Assembly: GCA_026197075.1 (NCBI GenBank) | Contig: JAPHQV010000010.1 | Span: 1-64,000 of the forward strand | Source: Gammaproteobacteria bacterium | Lineage (GTDB): Bacteria > Pseudomonadota > Gammaproteobacteria > DSM-19610 | Length of the DNA: 64,000 bases | Direction of reading: 5' to 3' | Part shown: in pieces, positions 10,973-20,111 of the stretch | Position numbering within the stretch: the first letter of the stretch is position 1 | Layout: every line of letters starts with the position of its first letter | Position numbers and translations under genes: made by a program | The notes under the pieces: model-generated | What the model saw: the letters and a program-made list of their open reading frames with translations, nothing else | The model's database searches: none | What the model was told of the DNA's origin: nothing

Positions 10973-12056
10973 TGTAATTGTAGACTTGGAAGCCTTCCCG
11001 CTTACACATCTCGTCGCGCTCGGCGATGCGCAGGTCATCGCGCACCATCTCGGCTACCATGTCCTCCAGGGAAGTCTTGGCCACCCAGCCCAGCTTTTCC
11101 TTGGCCTTGGTGGGATCGCCCAGCAGGGTCTCCACCTCGGTGGGACGGAAATACCGGGTATCCACCTCCACCAGCAGGACACCACTGTCGGCGTTGTAGC
11201 CCTTCTCATCCACGCCCTCGCCTTCCCAGCGCACTGTGATGCCCACTTCCTTGAAGGCAGCGCTGACGAAGTCGCGCACGGAATACTGCTTGCCGGTGGC
11301 GATGACGAAATCCTCGGGCTGATCCTGCTGCAGGATCAGCCACTGGGCTTCCACGTAATCGCGGGCATGACCCCAGTCACGCTTGGCGTCCAGATTGCCG
11401 AGGTACAGCTTATCCTGCAGGCCCAGCTTAATACGTGCTACGGCGCGGGTGATCTTGCGGGTGACGAAAGTCTCTCCGCGGACCGGTGATTCATGGTTGA
11501 ACAGGATGCCGTTACAGGCATAGATGCCATAGGCCTCGCGGTAGTTCACCGTGATCCAATAGGAATAGAGCTTGGCCGCCGCGTACGGGCTGCGTGGATA
11601 GAAGGGCGTGGTCTCCTTCTGGGGGATCTCCTGCACCTTGCCGAACAGTTCGCTGGTGGAGGCCTGGTAGAAGCGGGTTTTCTTCTCCAGGCCCAGGATG
11701 CGGATCGCTTCCAGCAGGCGGAGGGTGCCGATGGCATCGGAATTGGCGGTGTATTCGGGGGTCTCGAAGGACACGGCCACATGACTCTGCGCAGCCAGGT
11801 TGTAGATCTCGTCCGGCTGCACCTCCTGGATGATACGGATCAGGTTGGTGGCGTCGGTCAGGTCGCCGTAGTGGAGAATGAACTTGCGCCCCTTCTCATG
11901 GGGATCCTTGTACAAGTGATCGATACGATCCGTATTGAAGGAAGAGGCGCGCCGCTTGATGCCGTGGACCTCGTAGCCCTTCTTGAGCAGCAGCTCCGCC
12001 AGGTAGGCACCGTCCTGGCCGGTGACGCCGGTGATGAGGGCCACTTTTTTTGTCAT
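10965..12056 (-). CDS. gmd: GDP-mannose 4,6-dehydratase
   Basis: A 363-residue NADP-dependent dehydratase producing GDP-4-keto-6-deoxymannose. Signatures: N-terminal [13 protein letters not shown], the arginine-rich [11 protein letters not shown] loop typical of Gmd, QASTSELFG with the catalytic Thr/Glu region, and the YAAAK Tyr/Lys pair. It directly precedes fcl with an eight-base overlap. A repeat-rich gap separates it from the upstream transferase gene, so it may have its own promoter. Confidence 0.96.
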   Translation of the reverse strand: MTKKVALITGVTGQDGAYLAELLLKKGYEVHGIKRRASSFNTDRIDHLYKDPHEKGRKFILHYGDLTDATNLIRIIQEVQPDEIYNLAAQSHVAVSFETPEYTANSDAIGTLRLLEAIRILGLEKKTRFYQASTSELFGKVQEIPQKETTPFYPRSPYAAAKLYSYWITVNYREAYGIYACNGILFNHESPVRGETFVTRKITRAVARIKLGLQDKLYLGNLDAKRDWGHARDYVEAQWLILQQDQPEDFVIATGKQYSVRDFVSAAFKEVGITVRWEGEGVDEKGYNADSGVLLVEVDTRYFRPTEVETLLGDPTKAKEKLGWVAKTSLEDMVAEMVRDDLRIAERDEMCKREGFQVYNYNE

Positions 12057-12084
12057 TTTCTTACTCCGTCAAGCAAAATTAATA

Positions 12085-12110
12085 TTGTAGGGCTGAAGCC
12101 CGACCTACAA
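12085..12110. repeat. Short palindrome (TTGTAGG...CCTACAA)
   Basis: A 26-base near-perfect hairpin with inner stem GGGCT-GA-AGCCC, just upstream of gmd. It is distinct from the dRS3-like and REP-like families. It could attenuate transcription between the wecA-like gene and gmd, or simply be another dispersed repeat. Confidence 0.65.
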
Positions 12111-12121
12111 GCTTAAGGAAG

Positions 12122-12221
12122 CTCTGATTAGTGCCCATTTCGTCATTCCCGCGTAGGCGGGAATCCAGGTATTTCAAAAACATGGATGCCCGCCTACGCG
12201 GGCATGACAAATAAATCAGAG
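12122..12221. repeat. dRS3-like inverted repeat with CTCTGATT/AATCAGAG flanks
   Basis: Core facing units at 12141-12167 and 12183-12208. The arms are not identical: ATTCCCGC...GCGGGAAT on the left and ATGCCCGC...GCGGGCAT on the right, each internally self-complementary. An outer complementary pair, CTCTGATT and AATCAGAG, extends the palindrome to about 100 bases. A copy with similar inner spacer (ATTTCAAAAACATGGATGCC) occurs at 33473-33541. Confidence 0.88.
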
Positions 12222-12231
12222 TATACTTAAG

Positions 12232-13884
12232 TTAAATCAATCCCCGAACCGCCAGAATGCCCAGGGCACCAAGGGCCGCCAGCGGCAAGGGGCTCCAGCG
12301 GCTCTTCATGGCCTTCAAAATCAGCTCCGCACAGTAAAACAGGATCACCAACTTCACAACCACCGGGATCAGGTGATAAGCCTCGCGAATCTCAGCAGGG
12401 ATCATCCCCATAGACAACATACCGAGAATCAACAGGAAATCACTCGGCGTCGCGCGGAAACGATCACCCATTCGATAGCGGATGGAAAGCACCAGGGCAA
12501 CGCCCAGGACGGCAAAAAACGCCAGGCTGAACCGACGAACGCCATCCCCCTGCAGCAGGGGTGAAATCTCAAGCAGATACACTACAAAGGCAATGGTCAC
12601 GAACACGATCAGCCGGAGGAAGATGAACCAGACCCGAAAGCCCAACAGCAAGCGGATCAGCAGGAGCGTGGCAAACACCAGCGCCAGAATACCGAAATCC
12701 CCTGGCACCCGGGGAACCGCCAAACTGCCCACCACCAGGAACACCGGCACGGCAAAGGCCAGCAGCCACATGGGCCCTTCCACAAACCAGGGATGGTAAC
12801 GCACGATCGTGACCATATTGGCCAAGGTTGAACGATGCTCAACCGGCCCACCTGGCGCCATGCGTACGCGTTTCACCATCCAGATGAGCATCATGACAGC
12901 AAAGCAAATTACGCCATAAATCGCCAGCAGCAAGCTGTCCGACTCATAGCGCAGCAACAGCGCCGCGCCTATGAACAGGCCTTGCGACAAATAAATGGCT
13001 GAGACGGCCTCATAGTGATGAAGACCACTTGATAGAAACTTATGGTGCAGGTGATTTTTGTCGGGTGAAAATGGCGACCTGCCCTCGCGCAGGCGCTGGT
13101 ACATCACACTGGCGGTATCCAGAATCGGCAAGCCGAGAATCAAGATCAGCAACACCGGACTCAGCGCCGTGTTCACCGATTGCACCAGCATGATAGTCAG
13201 CACCCCCAACGAAAACCCCAAGAACTGGCTGCCGGTATCCCCCATGAAGATACTGGCCGGGTGGGTGTTGTAGCGCAGGAAACCGAATATGGCGCCAGAA
13301 ACCGCGAGGGCCATGACCATCAGCTCCTGACCGCCACCCAGATAAGCCAGCAGGCTGATCGCGATCAGGCTCAACAGGGCCACCCCACCCGCCAGACCAT
13401 CCAGGCCATCAGAAAGGTTCACTGCATTGGTGATACCAACCACAAACAACAAGGTCAGCGGATAGGCCACCAGGTCGGGCAGGCCCTCCGCCGGCCCAAA
13501 GGGTATGGTACGTATCACCACACCACCCAGAAACACCGGAATGGCCGCCGCGATGAACTGGCCGGCGAACTTGATACGGTAATTCAGGTCGGCGCGATCA
13601 TCCCAGATCCCGAACAGGGCAATCACGCCCGCGCCCAGGAGATATGCAAGCACCTGCATATCCAGCGATAGCCACACCAGCAGAGGCACCACGGTGCCAA
13701 CCACCATGGCCAATCCACCGATTCTTGGAATGGGGGCGACATGCACCTTGCGGGCATCAGGCGCATCGATGAATTCAAACCGGTAGGCCATCCTGATCAA
13801 GGGTGGGACCAGGATCAGGGAAAGCAGTGCAGCGGACAGGAATACTACAAACGCCACGGGGTCAGTCGGGAACGTAATTGGCAA
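12232..13884 (-). CDS. WecA/MraY-family polyprenyl-phosphate sugar-1-phosphate transferase with C-terminal extension
   Basis: A 550-residue polytopic membrane enzyme. It probably starts polysaccharide repeat-unit synthesis by moving a HexNAc-1-phosphate from a UDP-sugar to undecaprenyl phosphate. Family motifs: GIWDDRADL (Mg-binding aspartates), NLSDGLDGLAGG, FMGDTGS and the cytoplasmic loop NHLHHKF. These fall within about the first 300 residues, near the normal family length of about 350. The remaining roughly 200 residues are extra hydrophobic segments without a recognised motif. The frame opens at a TTG (13884) that overlaps the end of the exosortase gene by 23 bases; a later GTG is possible. 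The exact sugar substrate cannot be read from the sequence. Confidence 0.85.
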   Translation of the reverse strand: MPITFPTDPVAFVVFLSAALLSLILVPPLIRMAYRFEFIDAPDARKVHVAPIPRIGGLAMVVGTVVPLLVWLSLDMQVLAYLLGAGVIALFGIWDDRADLNYRIKFAGQFIAAAIPVFLGGVVIRTIPFGPAEGLPDLVAYPLTLLFVVGITNAVNLSDGLDGLAGGVALLSLIAISLLAYLGGGQELMVMALAVSGAIFGFLRYNTHPASIFMGDTGSQFLGFSLGVLTIMLVQSVNTALSPVLLILILGLPILDTASVMYQRLREGRSPFSPDKNHLHHKFLSSGLHHYEAVSAIYLSQGLFIGAALLLRYESDSLLLAIYGVICFAVMMLIWMVKRVRMAPGGPVEHRSTLANMVTIVRYHPWFVEGPMWLLAFAVPVFLVVGSLAVPRVPGDFGILALVFATLLLIRLLLGFRVWFIFLRLIVFVTIAFVVYLLEISPLLQGDGVRRFSLAFFAVLGVALVLSIRYRMGDRFRATPSDFLLILGMLSMGMIPAEIREAYHLIPVVVKLVILFYCAELILKAMKSRWSPLPLAALGALGILAVRGLI

Positions 13885-15418
13885 GCGGCTCTGTCACCAC
13901 AGAGGCGAACTCCCTCAGTCGCTTCTCGACTACCTCGATATCCTCACCAGGTCGGACCATGGAAGTCAGGCGTACCAATGCGCCATCGGTGCGGTTCCGG
14001 GTCAAGGCATCCCACAGCAGATACCATTTGACTGCAAATTCATTGGTGATATTTCGGTCACGCTGTTTGAACCAGTAGTAGACCAGTTGGCGATGCTCGC
14101 CCATAGAGATGACAAAGCGGTTGACCGGCAACCCGCCATTCAGCTCAATACGATTGCGTGACTCGACCCGCCAACCACCACCAGGCAGGCAGGAGGCAGG
14201 GGAGTGGGCAGCAGCGCCGGACCGCTGTGAATCGTAGTAAGCCACGTAGAAGTTCACCGACGCATTGCCGTTAACATAATCCGCCAGAATATAGTCATCC
14301 AGCTTGAGCACATCCTGCACGATGTTATCCATCGCCTTGTTATGTCCGCGCCAACCCCCATCCAACTCGTCTGGGAAGGTTACAAACTCGGGGCGTTCAG
14401 GAATGTATTCATCACGCCCCCCCAGCCCCAGGGACCCTGCCGCACCGAGGGCAAGGAAAGCCAGGCCCACCACAGCATGGGGCGAAACACCACGCTGGAT
14501 CCTGGGTGCCTCGTCTGGCGTTGGCTCGGGAAAATCCATGCCGAACACCTCCCGGAAGGGACGGCGATCCTTGCCAAACCGCGACAGAATCCACATTTCC
14601 AGGATCAGCAGCACCACACAGGCCATGAACACGATCCAACCTTCAAAATCATGGAGGAATCCTTCGGCCTGTTCGATCCCGTAATATTCCACCAGCACCC
14701 CAATAACGCCGATGCGAAAGCTGTTCATGAACACAGTCAGTGGAACACTGGACAGAATCACCACCACCTTCTTCCATACCGCGGCCTGGTAGAAATAGGA
14801 CGCAATGATCGCGAGGGCAATCAACGGGAAGAGGTAGCGCAGACCACTGCAGGCCTCCACCACCTGCAGCTTGTACACCCCCAGATCGATGACATTGCCT
14901 TCCAGGTAGACACTGATGTCGAACAGGCGGATCACGGCCACGCCGATCTGGGAGGAAATCAGCTGTAACTGGGAGGAAAGGTTGTTAAAGACAAACCCCG
15001 GCAAGGGCACCATCAAAAACAGCAGCAACAGGGGAATGGCAATGATCTTGAAGGCCGCCCAGCCCATCAGCGCATAGGCGGCACCGATCAGGGCGATGAC
15101 GAAGCCATACTGGCTCACGGTGTAAATGGTGCTCAGTTGCCCGATCAGGATGATGAGCACGCCCAGCAACAGCAATCCCGCGCCCCACCAGGACCCCGTG
15201 AAAGGCATGGCCTCAAGCTTGTCCTTGCGCTGCCAGATCAGGAACAGCGTAATGAGCGGGATCATGTAGCCGTAGCCGTATTCCTCGCTGGTCTGCCAGC
15301 GGCTTTCCATGTCGATCAGCGCATCGAAGCTGGAACCGATAACCAGTAAAAGCCCAACGGCGACGATGGCCCACAAGATAACAGGGAAGCGGTAGACAGG
15401 TAGTAGACTGGATGGCAT
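13862..15418 (-). CDS. xrtD: Exosortase fused to EpsI domain (XrtD-like)
   Basis: A 518-residue membrane protein. Residues 1-280 form the multi-helix exosortase core with the proposed catalytic triad: Cys190 in VVEACSGLRY, Arg235 in NSFRIGVIG and His256 in FLHDFEGW. After a linker (about 280-310) and one more hydrophobic segment, the C-terminal part (about 330-518) is an EpsI-type domain with the SCLPGGGW motif. Exosortase-EpsI fusions of about this size are the XrtD type, linked in family databases to substrates ending in VPLPA-CTERM signals. This agrees with the VPVPAAVWLLGTG tail of the protein at 41440-42228. It should cleave the sorting signal in the inner membrane and hand the protein to a surface or polysaccharide attachment step. 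Confidence 0.88.
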   Translation of the reverse strand: MPSSLLPVYRFPVILWAIVAVGLLLVIGSSFDALIDMESRWQTSEEYGYGYMIPLITLFLIWQRKDKLEAMPFTGSWWGAGLLLLGVLIILIGQLSTIYTVSQYGFVIALIGAAYALMGWAAFKIIAIPLLLLFLMVPLPGFVFNNLSSQLQLISSQIGVAVIRLFDISVYLEGNVIDLGVYKLQVVEACSGLRYLFPLIALAIIASYFYQAAVWKKVVVILSSVPLTVFMNSFRIGVIGVLVEYYGIEQAEGFLHDFEGWIVFMACVVLLILEMWILSRFGKDRRPFREVFGMDFPEPTPDEAPRIQRGVSPHAVVGLAFLALGAAGSLGLGGRDEYIPERPEFVTFPDELDGGWRGHNKAMDNIVQDVLKLDDYILADYVNGNASVNFYVAYYDSQRSGAAAHSPASCLPGGGWRVESRNRIELNGGLPVNRFVISMGEHRQLVYYWFKQRDRNITNEFAVKWYLLWDALTRNRTDGALVRLTSMVRPGEDIEVVEKRLREFASVVTEPLANYVPD

Positions 15419-15646
15419 GATCTTCGCCGACGATTCAAATGTTATTGATATGTATATAATTTATGAAAAAATGTAGCGCTTACGAACCATCTCATGATTT
15501 CTGTTCAACGCCATATAGTTATTCATAAAAACGGATGAAAACCATACCACAAACGGCCAGGTAAGTAGTGGAATGCATGGATTAAGAAACACGATAAATA
15601 AATTGATTAATGATTTAATATATTATAATTTACAGACTTATCATCG
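15419..15646. other. AT-rich intergenic region, no gene seen
   Basis: A 228-base gap that is strongly AT-rich compared with the GC-rich DNA to its left. It marks the left edge of the AT-rich polysaccharide island. It must contain the promoter of the exosortase unit on its left side. No open frame, tRNA or palindromic repeat of the families seen elsewhere was found. Confidence 0.6.
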
Positions 15647-16786
15647 CTAATCAGCATGTACATATTGCGCGGAGCGCACTAGAAATGCCGCAGTGCGCTC
15701 GATCATCCTGTCGAGAACAAATTTCTCCTCAAAACGCCTTCGTGCCGCAGCCCCCAACCGCACCCTCAAATCATCATCCTCGAACAACCTGCGCAATGCA
15801 GATTCAAGATCGGACTCAGATCCAGGGTCCACGATCAACCCCTCTTGCCCATCACGTATGGATTCGGTATTACCACCCACATTCGTAGCTACAATCGCAA
15901 TTCCAGAACGCATCGCCTCAAGCAATCCAATCGAATGAAACTCGGACAGCGAAGGAAGTGCAAAGACATCGAGTGCATCCATATAACGAGAGGCGTTCTG
16001 GCGAAATCCAGCGAAGGTGACCGCTTTCGTAATTCCGAGTCGTGATGCCAGATCCTGAAGTTCCCTTTCCTGCACACCAGCCCCTATGATAACCAGCCTG
16101 GCCGATGGCATATCCACCACCACGTTGCTGAAAGCCTTTAACAGAAAATCAATCCCCTTTATGGGTTCCAGCCTGGACACCACACCCACGACAAATGCAT
16201 CCGTTGGCAACCCGAGGTCACTTCGAAGTTCATCCCTATCCGCACTTCGTTTTACATCCTCAATTCCATTGTGAATAACTTCGATTTTTTCGGACGGAAC
16301 CCCCTTCGCAACCAGGTATTTCCTGCCCGATTCCGCGACACTGACAATGGATTTGGCCACATACCTCATATGCAGATCCGTCGTTTTGTTATATATCGGT
16401 TCCAATAATTTCTTCAGCTTGGTTGGCGGATGATATTGGCCATGATATGTAGCGACAAACACAGGTTTATCGAAAAGAAAGGCCAGCGCCACATCCGCAA
16501 TGATATGTCCATTAAATCCGTGAGTGATAATCAGATCTGGTTTCTGCGTTCTTACTATGGATCTAAGGGTATTAATCCAGCGAAAATCGAAGGGGGCTTT
16601 TCTATGGATGACAACATGATTTTTCAGCCCCTGAATCGCAACGTCGTCAAAATGGCGATTTTCAGTGACAATGCATACACTCATCATGTTGATGGGCGCG
16701 AATTCACCAACCCTATCAATTGCAATGGCGTATTGAGTGACACCACCAAAGGAAAACCCCCAGTGTATATTTATTATTTTAACCAA
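15647..16786 (-). CDS. Glycosyltransferase family 4 protein
   Basis: A 379-residue GT-B fold enzyme with an N-terminal GGVTQYA loop for acceptor binding. The GT4 donor-site region reads VVSRLEPIKGIDFLLKAF, then PSLSEFHSIGLLEAMRSGIAIVATN, whose E-x7-E spacing is the retaining GT4 signature. It probably adds one sugar to the lipid-linked repeat unit; donor and linkage are unknown. The frame opens with TTG at 16786, supported by AGAGGAG six bases upstream. Confidence 0.88.
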   Translation of the reverse strand: MVKIINIHWGFSFGGVTQYAIAIDRVGEFAPINMMSVCIVTENRHFDDVAIQGLKNHVVIHRKAPFDFRWINTLRSIVRTQKPDLIITHGFNGHIIADVALAFLFDKPVFVATYHGQYHPPTKLKKLLEPIYNKTTDLHMRYVAKSIVSVAESGRKYLVAKGVPSEKIEVIHNGIEDVKRSADRDELRSDLGLPTDAFVVGVVSRLEPIKGIDFLLKAFSNVVVDMPSARLVIIGAGVQERELQDLASRLGITKAVTFAGFRQNASRYMDALDVFALPSLSEFHSIGLLEAMRSGIAIVATNVGGNTESIRDGQEGLIVDPGSESDLESALRRLFEDDDLRVRLGAAARRRFEEKFVLDRMIERTAAFLVRSAQYVHAD

Positions 16787-16957
16787 AATACACTCCTCTT
16801 AGAGTGGCTGCGAATGATTCCGTGCAATTCTCCGCCTATTACAGATGATTGGGGATGCAGCCAGTGAATAAGAAAAACTGGAAAGTAAGCTGATTAAGGC
16901 TCAATGGACGAGATAGTTGTAACCATTTTGAAACTATCTAGAGATAAAACCCGTCAC

Positions 16958-17590
16958 TCAGCACTTCCTTTTATAAATAAAAAAACGGTGGTAGGGTATT
17001 TCAGGAACTCGGTATGTATTAGCTAGTTCGAATCCTTGAGCAGCATCTAATAACCATTTTTGAATACTATTCAACTCATAGCCTTTTTTGTTGATTTCCC
17101 AGTAATGCTCGCCATCAAACTCATGTTTTTTGATTTTTAAAAATGGATTTTTTATATGAAAGCTCTTTTGACCAACCCTGGGGATATAAATACTATAAGG
17201 CCAGCAGGGTTCAGCATCCGGCAAACTAATAACCAGAGTATTTCTTGAAACTCTTGCCATTTCCTTAAATGCGGCAAGGCTCATTTCAATGGGCAAGTGC
17301 TCTAACATCTGAAAAGAGCAAACCAAATCGTAGCTGTTATCCGCTATAGGCATTTCAGTAGCCGAGGCAACAATATCAGGATTTAAATCCTCTGAGATAT
17401 CAAGAGTGTCGACATTTAGGCCAAATTTCTCAGCAACGACCTTGAACATGCCAGACCCAGGACCCACTTCTAACACCTTATCAGGCTGTAAACTCAGAAC
17501 CTCATCGAGCTGATGCCATACGCTGCACCATCGCCGCTTGTTCATATATTTCGAGAACAAATAATGTTCTTTTTCAACTTGTTTTTTCAT
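16958..17590 (-). CDS. Class I SAM-dependent methyltransferase
   Basis: A 210-residue protein with the SAM-binding motif I VLEVGPGSGMF, an acidic motif II region (LDISEDLNPD), and YDLVCSFQMLEHLP, typical of the Methyltransf_11/UbiE-like group. In a glycan island it may methylate a sugar, but small-molecule or lipid targets are possible. The ATG at 17590 touches the stop of the upstream flippase gene (TAATG), so translation is coupled. It is AT-rich like its neighbours. Confidence 0.85.
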   Translation of the reverse strand: MKKQVEKEHYLFSKYMNKRRWCSVWHQLDEVLSLQPDKVLEVGPGSGMFKVVAEKFGLNVDTLDISEDLNPDIVASATEMPIADNSYDLVCSFQMLEHLPIEMSLAAFKEMARVSRNTLVISLPDAEPCWPYSIYIPRVGQKSFHIKNPFLKIKKHEFDGEHYWEINKKGYELNSIQKWLLDAAQGFELANTYRVPEIPYHRFFIYKRKC

Positions 17591-18852
17591 TATCGTCTTC
17601 CCACAAGGTATGATTTTTTCAACACTGCCAATATGAGCACAAGATATGCCACGACACCAAACACACACATCAATGCAATTGCCAGCAAATCATCATTCCA
17701 GTAAACAAATCCTATCAATAGAGCAACAACCTTTGAGCCTGTACTAACAAGTTCATAGAGCAACAGCCATGGCTGCATGTTTAAAGAAGGCATAGCTGCA
17801 ACGCTGGGTTTATTGATGAATCCAAAAAAAAACCACAAGGCCAGCCACTGCGCATACTCCCCAGCAGTTACCCATTCCCCTCCAAAAACAAACGAGAAGA
17901 GCCACGGTCCAAAGGCAATCACTAACAAAAAAGGGATAGAACCAACCGCTGCAAGCGCCAGTGTTGCCCTCAAGATCAATCGAAAGAGGTTTTCCTTATT
18001 ATGCGCAGCTTCTGTTATACGTGGGTAGAAAACATCACCTACTGATTTTCCAATCAGAGCGGAAGGCACGCCCATCACTGTTTTACTCAGAGTGTAAAAA
18101 CCTGCCGCTGCCGGCCCAAAGAAGCTGGCCAGCATCAGGATGGGAAGGCTTTGGGATAGAGCATTTATTGTGACTTGGGGTGCTCGATAAAGTGGGAAAT
18201 CCCGGTGCCTTCTTGCCAACTCACTCAGGCTAGTATTATTTTCGCCATCCTTCTTCGGCATTGTTTTGCTTTTGCGGATTCCCGCCCACAACAACATCGC
18301 ATGAAAGGCTGATCCAAATGCCGCTACTACCACCAGCACAGCACCCACAGGGTGGAATAACCCCACTCCCGATTTTGTACTATTTATTAACAGCGCCTGA
18401 ATTACCGCAACTCTTGCGGTAATGCTGAAAAGTTTTTTACGAATGAGCCATTGCTGCGCAATCTCCGTACAGGCAACAAACAACATGGACAATGGGATCA
18501 GCATCACATAGGGTGCAATAGCTTCGGAGCCAAGCAACTCCATCAAGAGTTCACCGCTAGTAAGAAACATCACCGCTATCGCCATGGCTACCATCATTGC
18601 AATAAAAAAAGACAGCTTTGCTAATCCTTTAGCATCCCTGTCATCTTTTGGCAGAACGATAGCAATGGGGTAAGTCAACGCAGCAACAGGTGTTAAAATC
18701 GACACCAATGCCATAAACACCCCATAAAGCCCAAACGCTTCCGGATCGTACAAACGGGTGATTACCGGAGAAAAGGCCAGAGTGATTGCCTGCGCTGCGG
18801 CGGTGCCGCTGGCGACAATCGCAACATTTCGGGCAAATTTGCTTTGGATCAT
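17590..18852 (-). CDS. Oligosaccharide flippase family protein (Wzx-like)
   Basis: A 420-residue membrane protein of the polysaccharide transporter/MATE-like fold. It has about 12 hydrophobic segments, the start FARNVAIVASGTAAAQ, and the early loop SPVITRLYDPEAFGLYGVF that is common in Wzx-type flippases. It should move the lipid-linked repeat unit across the inner membrane. Low sequence conservation prevents naming a subtype. No clear ribosome-binding site precedes the ATG; the region upstream carries a transposase remnant. Confidence 0.88.
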   Translation of the reverse strand: MIQSKFARNVAIVASGTAAAQAITLAFSPVITRLYDPEAFGLYGVFMALVSILTPVAALTYPIAIVLPKDDRDAKGLAKLSFFIAMMVAMAIAVMFLTSGELLMELLGSEAIAPYVMLIPLSMLFVACTEIAQQWLIRKKLFSITARVAVIQALLINSTKSGVGLFHPVGAVLVVVAAFGSAFHAMLLWAGIRKSKTMPKKDGENNTSLSELARRHRDFPLYRAPQVTINALSQSLPILMLASFFGPAAAGFYTLSKTVMGVPSALIGKSVGDVFYPRITEAAHNKENLFRLILRATLALAAVGSIPFLLVIAFGPWLFSFVFGGEWVTAGEYAQWLALWFFFGFINKPSVAAMPSLNMQPWLLLYELVSTGSKVVALLIGFVYWNDDLLAIALMCVFGVVAYLVLILAVLKKSYLVGRR

Positions 18853-18858
18853 GACTAG

Positions 18859-19005
18859 TTAAGGGGCCACGTTGCATCGGAGGTCGAACCTATACTCACT
18901 CTCTTCCAAATGAAGCGAGGACACATGCTTGTTCATGCCACGAAATCTTTTAGCGAAGCCCCAGACGTCTCCAATTTCATTATATGCTCTCTCTCCCGGG
19001 AATAT
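18859..19005 (-). pseudogene. Remnant of an IS1595-like transposase C-terminus
   Basis: A 48-codon open stretch without a start codon lies between the flippase and the next glycosyltransferase. Read on the minus strand it contains NEIGDVWGFAKRFRGMN, then LHLEESEYRFDLRCN. This parallels the C-terminal N-x-IE-x-FWG-x-AK ... KFRG ... LHLKECEFRFNHR pattern of IS1595-family transposases, with a short internal deletion. A stop codon precedes it. It is too short and decayed to be active. Identification is from memory of the family pattern, not a search. Confidence 0.5.
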
Positions 19006-19040
19006 TCATCGCTCATGATCGGCAGCGCAAAATGAGGCAA

Positions 19041-20021
19041 CTAAATATTCGTCGATTTTATCCATTGCCTTGGCTTGATCTGGGACAAGAGCCTAACCAT
19101 CACTGTTGGTGTAAAAGTCAAAACAAGTAACAGGTATTTTTCAACCACGTATTTTGGTTCAATGGGATGAGTATCTGAAAGTATTTCTCTAGCCTCAGAT
19201 GGCTTGCCAAGATGAAGCAAGAACACCCTGGCACGCTGCATCTGGCAAACGGCAAGATACGTCTTGAAATCTCTGATTATGCTCTCGGCTAATTCCTTGT
19301 TTCTAATCGCAGCCTTGCCAATTTCGATGAATGGCCGCGGTCTTTCCTTTGCTTTATTTCGATTACAGGATCTGTTGCTTGCATCAAGGTAATATGTAGC
19401 CCCGATTTTGTTTGTAAATGCTATCTTGAATTTCATGGCAACGCGTTCCCAAACTTCCTTGTCCTGCCCGAGCACAACTCCTTCTGGAAAGCCGCCAACC
19501 ACATCAAAAACTTTTTTTGGGATCGTAACCGCGGACGTCCATACCGGTGGCACTCCTAACGCTGATTTGAAATAACTGGGTATATATCCTTCCCATGGCG
19601 CTTCCGGGATGGATTTATACTTGGGAATGGACACCATCTTGTCAGTGCCTACCATTTCATATGCAGTGGCGAATGCGCCCGCTTCGGGGTATTGCAAAAT
19701 CAAATTTCTGACCGTTTCCAGATAATGCGTCTTCCATTCATCGTCAGCATCCAGGAAAGATATATACTCGTAGGCAGCTTCTGCTATCCCCCTGTTCCTG
19801 GCAACTGACGCGCCGCCGTTCTCCTGGGAGACCAGCCGAATCCTTTCATCGGAAAACCGCCTGACAATCTCAGGGCCATTGTCTGTAGATCCATCATCGA
19901 CGACGACAACTTCATAATCCGTATACGTTTGTGCGAGTATGGAATTCAATGCTCGCGCAATTTCATCGCCCTTGTTATAAAGGGGCACTACGATGCTGAA
20001 CCTAATGTCATGATTTTTCAT
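19041..20021 (-). CDS. Glycosyltransferase family 2 protein
   Basis: A 326-residue GT-A enzyme. Its N-terminal domain shows FSIVVPLYNKGDEI, VVVDDGSTDNG (UDP-sugar contacts), ARNRGI and SFLDADDEW, whose D-x-D coordinates the metal and nucleotide. A region with GQDKEVWERVAMK follows, near the expected catalytic base. The C-terminal 60 residues carry one hydrophobic stretch. ATG at 20021 has GAGG seven bases upstream. Sugar specificity is unknown. Confidence 0.9.
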   Translation of the reverse strand: MKNHDIRFSIVVPLYNKGDEIARALNSILAQTYTDYEVVVVDDGSTDNGPEIVRRFSDERIRLVSQENGGASVARNRGIAEAAYEYISFLDADDEWKTHYLETVRNLILQYPEAGAFATAYEMVGTDKMVSIPKYKSIPEAPWEGYIPSYFKSALGVPPVWTSAVTIPKKVFDVVGGFPEGVVLGQDKEVWERVAMKFKIAFTNKIGATYYLDASNRSCNRNKAKERPRPFIEIGKAAIRNKELAESIIRDFKTYLAVCQMQRARVFLLHLGKPSEAREILSDTHPIEPKYVVEKYLLLVLTFTPTVMVRLLSQIKPRQWIKSTNI

Positions 20022-20111
20022 AAGAAGGCCTCACTATAAACGTGTTGCGCCAACTGCCAAATCGGGTGCGGCATGTGCGCGAACAAGACCAACCAAGATC
20101 CGGCTTGCTCA

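Noticed and set aside
16430-16867. A 145-codon plus-strand frame opposite the first GT4 gene
   Set aside because: No start context, no domain, and the opposite strand has a clear GT4 enzyme.
17591-17668. A longer start for the methyltransferase
   Set aside because: The extra 26 codons are Cys-rich, overlap the flippase gene and are not part of the methyltransferase fold; the ATG at 17590 gives a normal coupled start.
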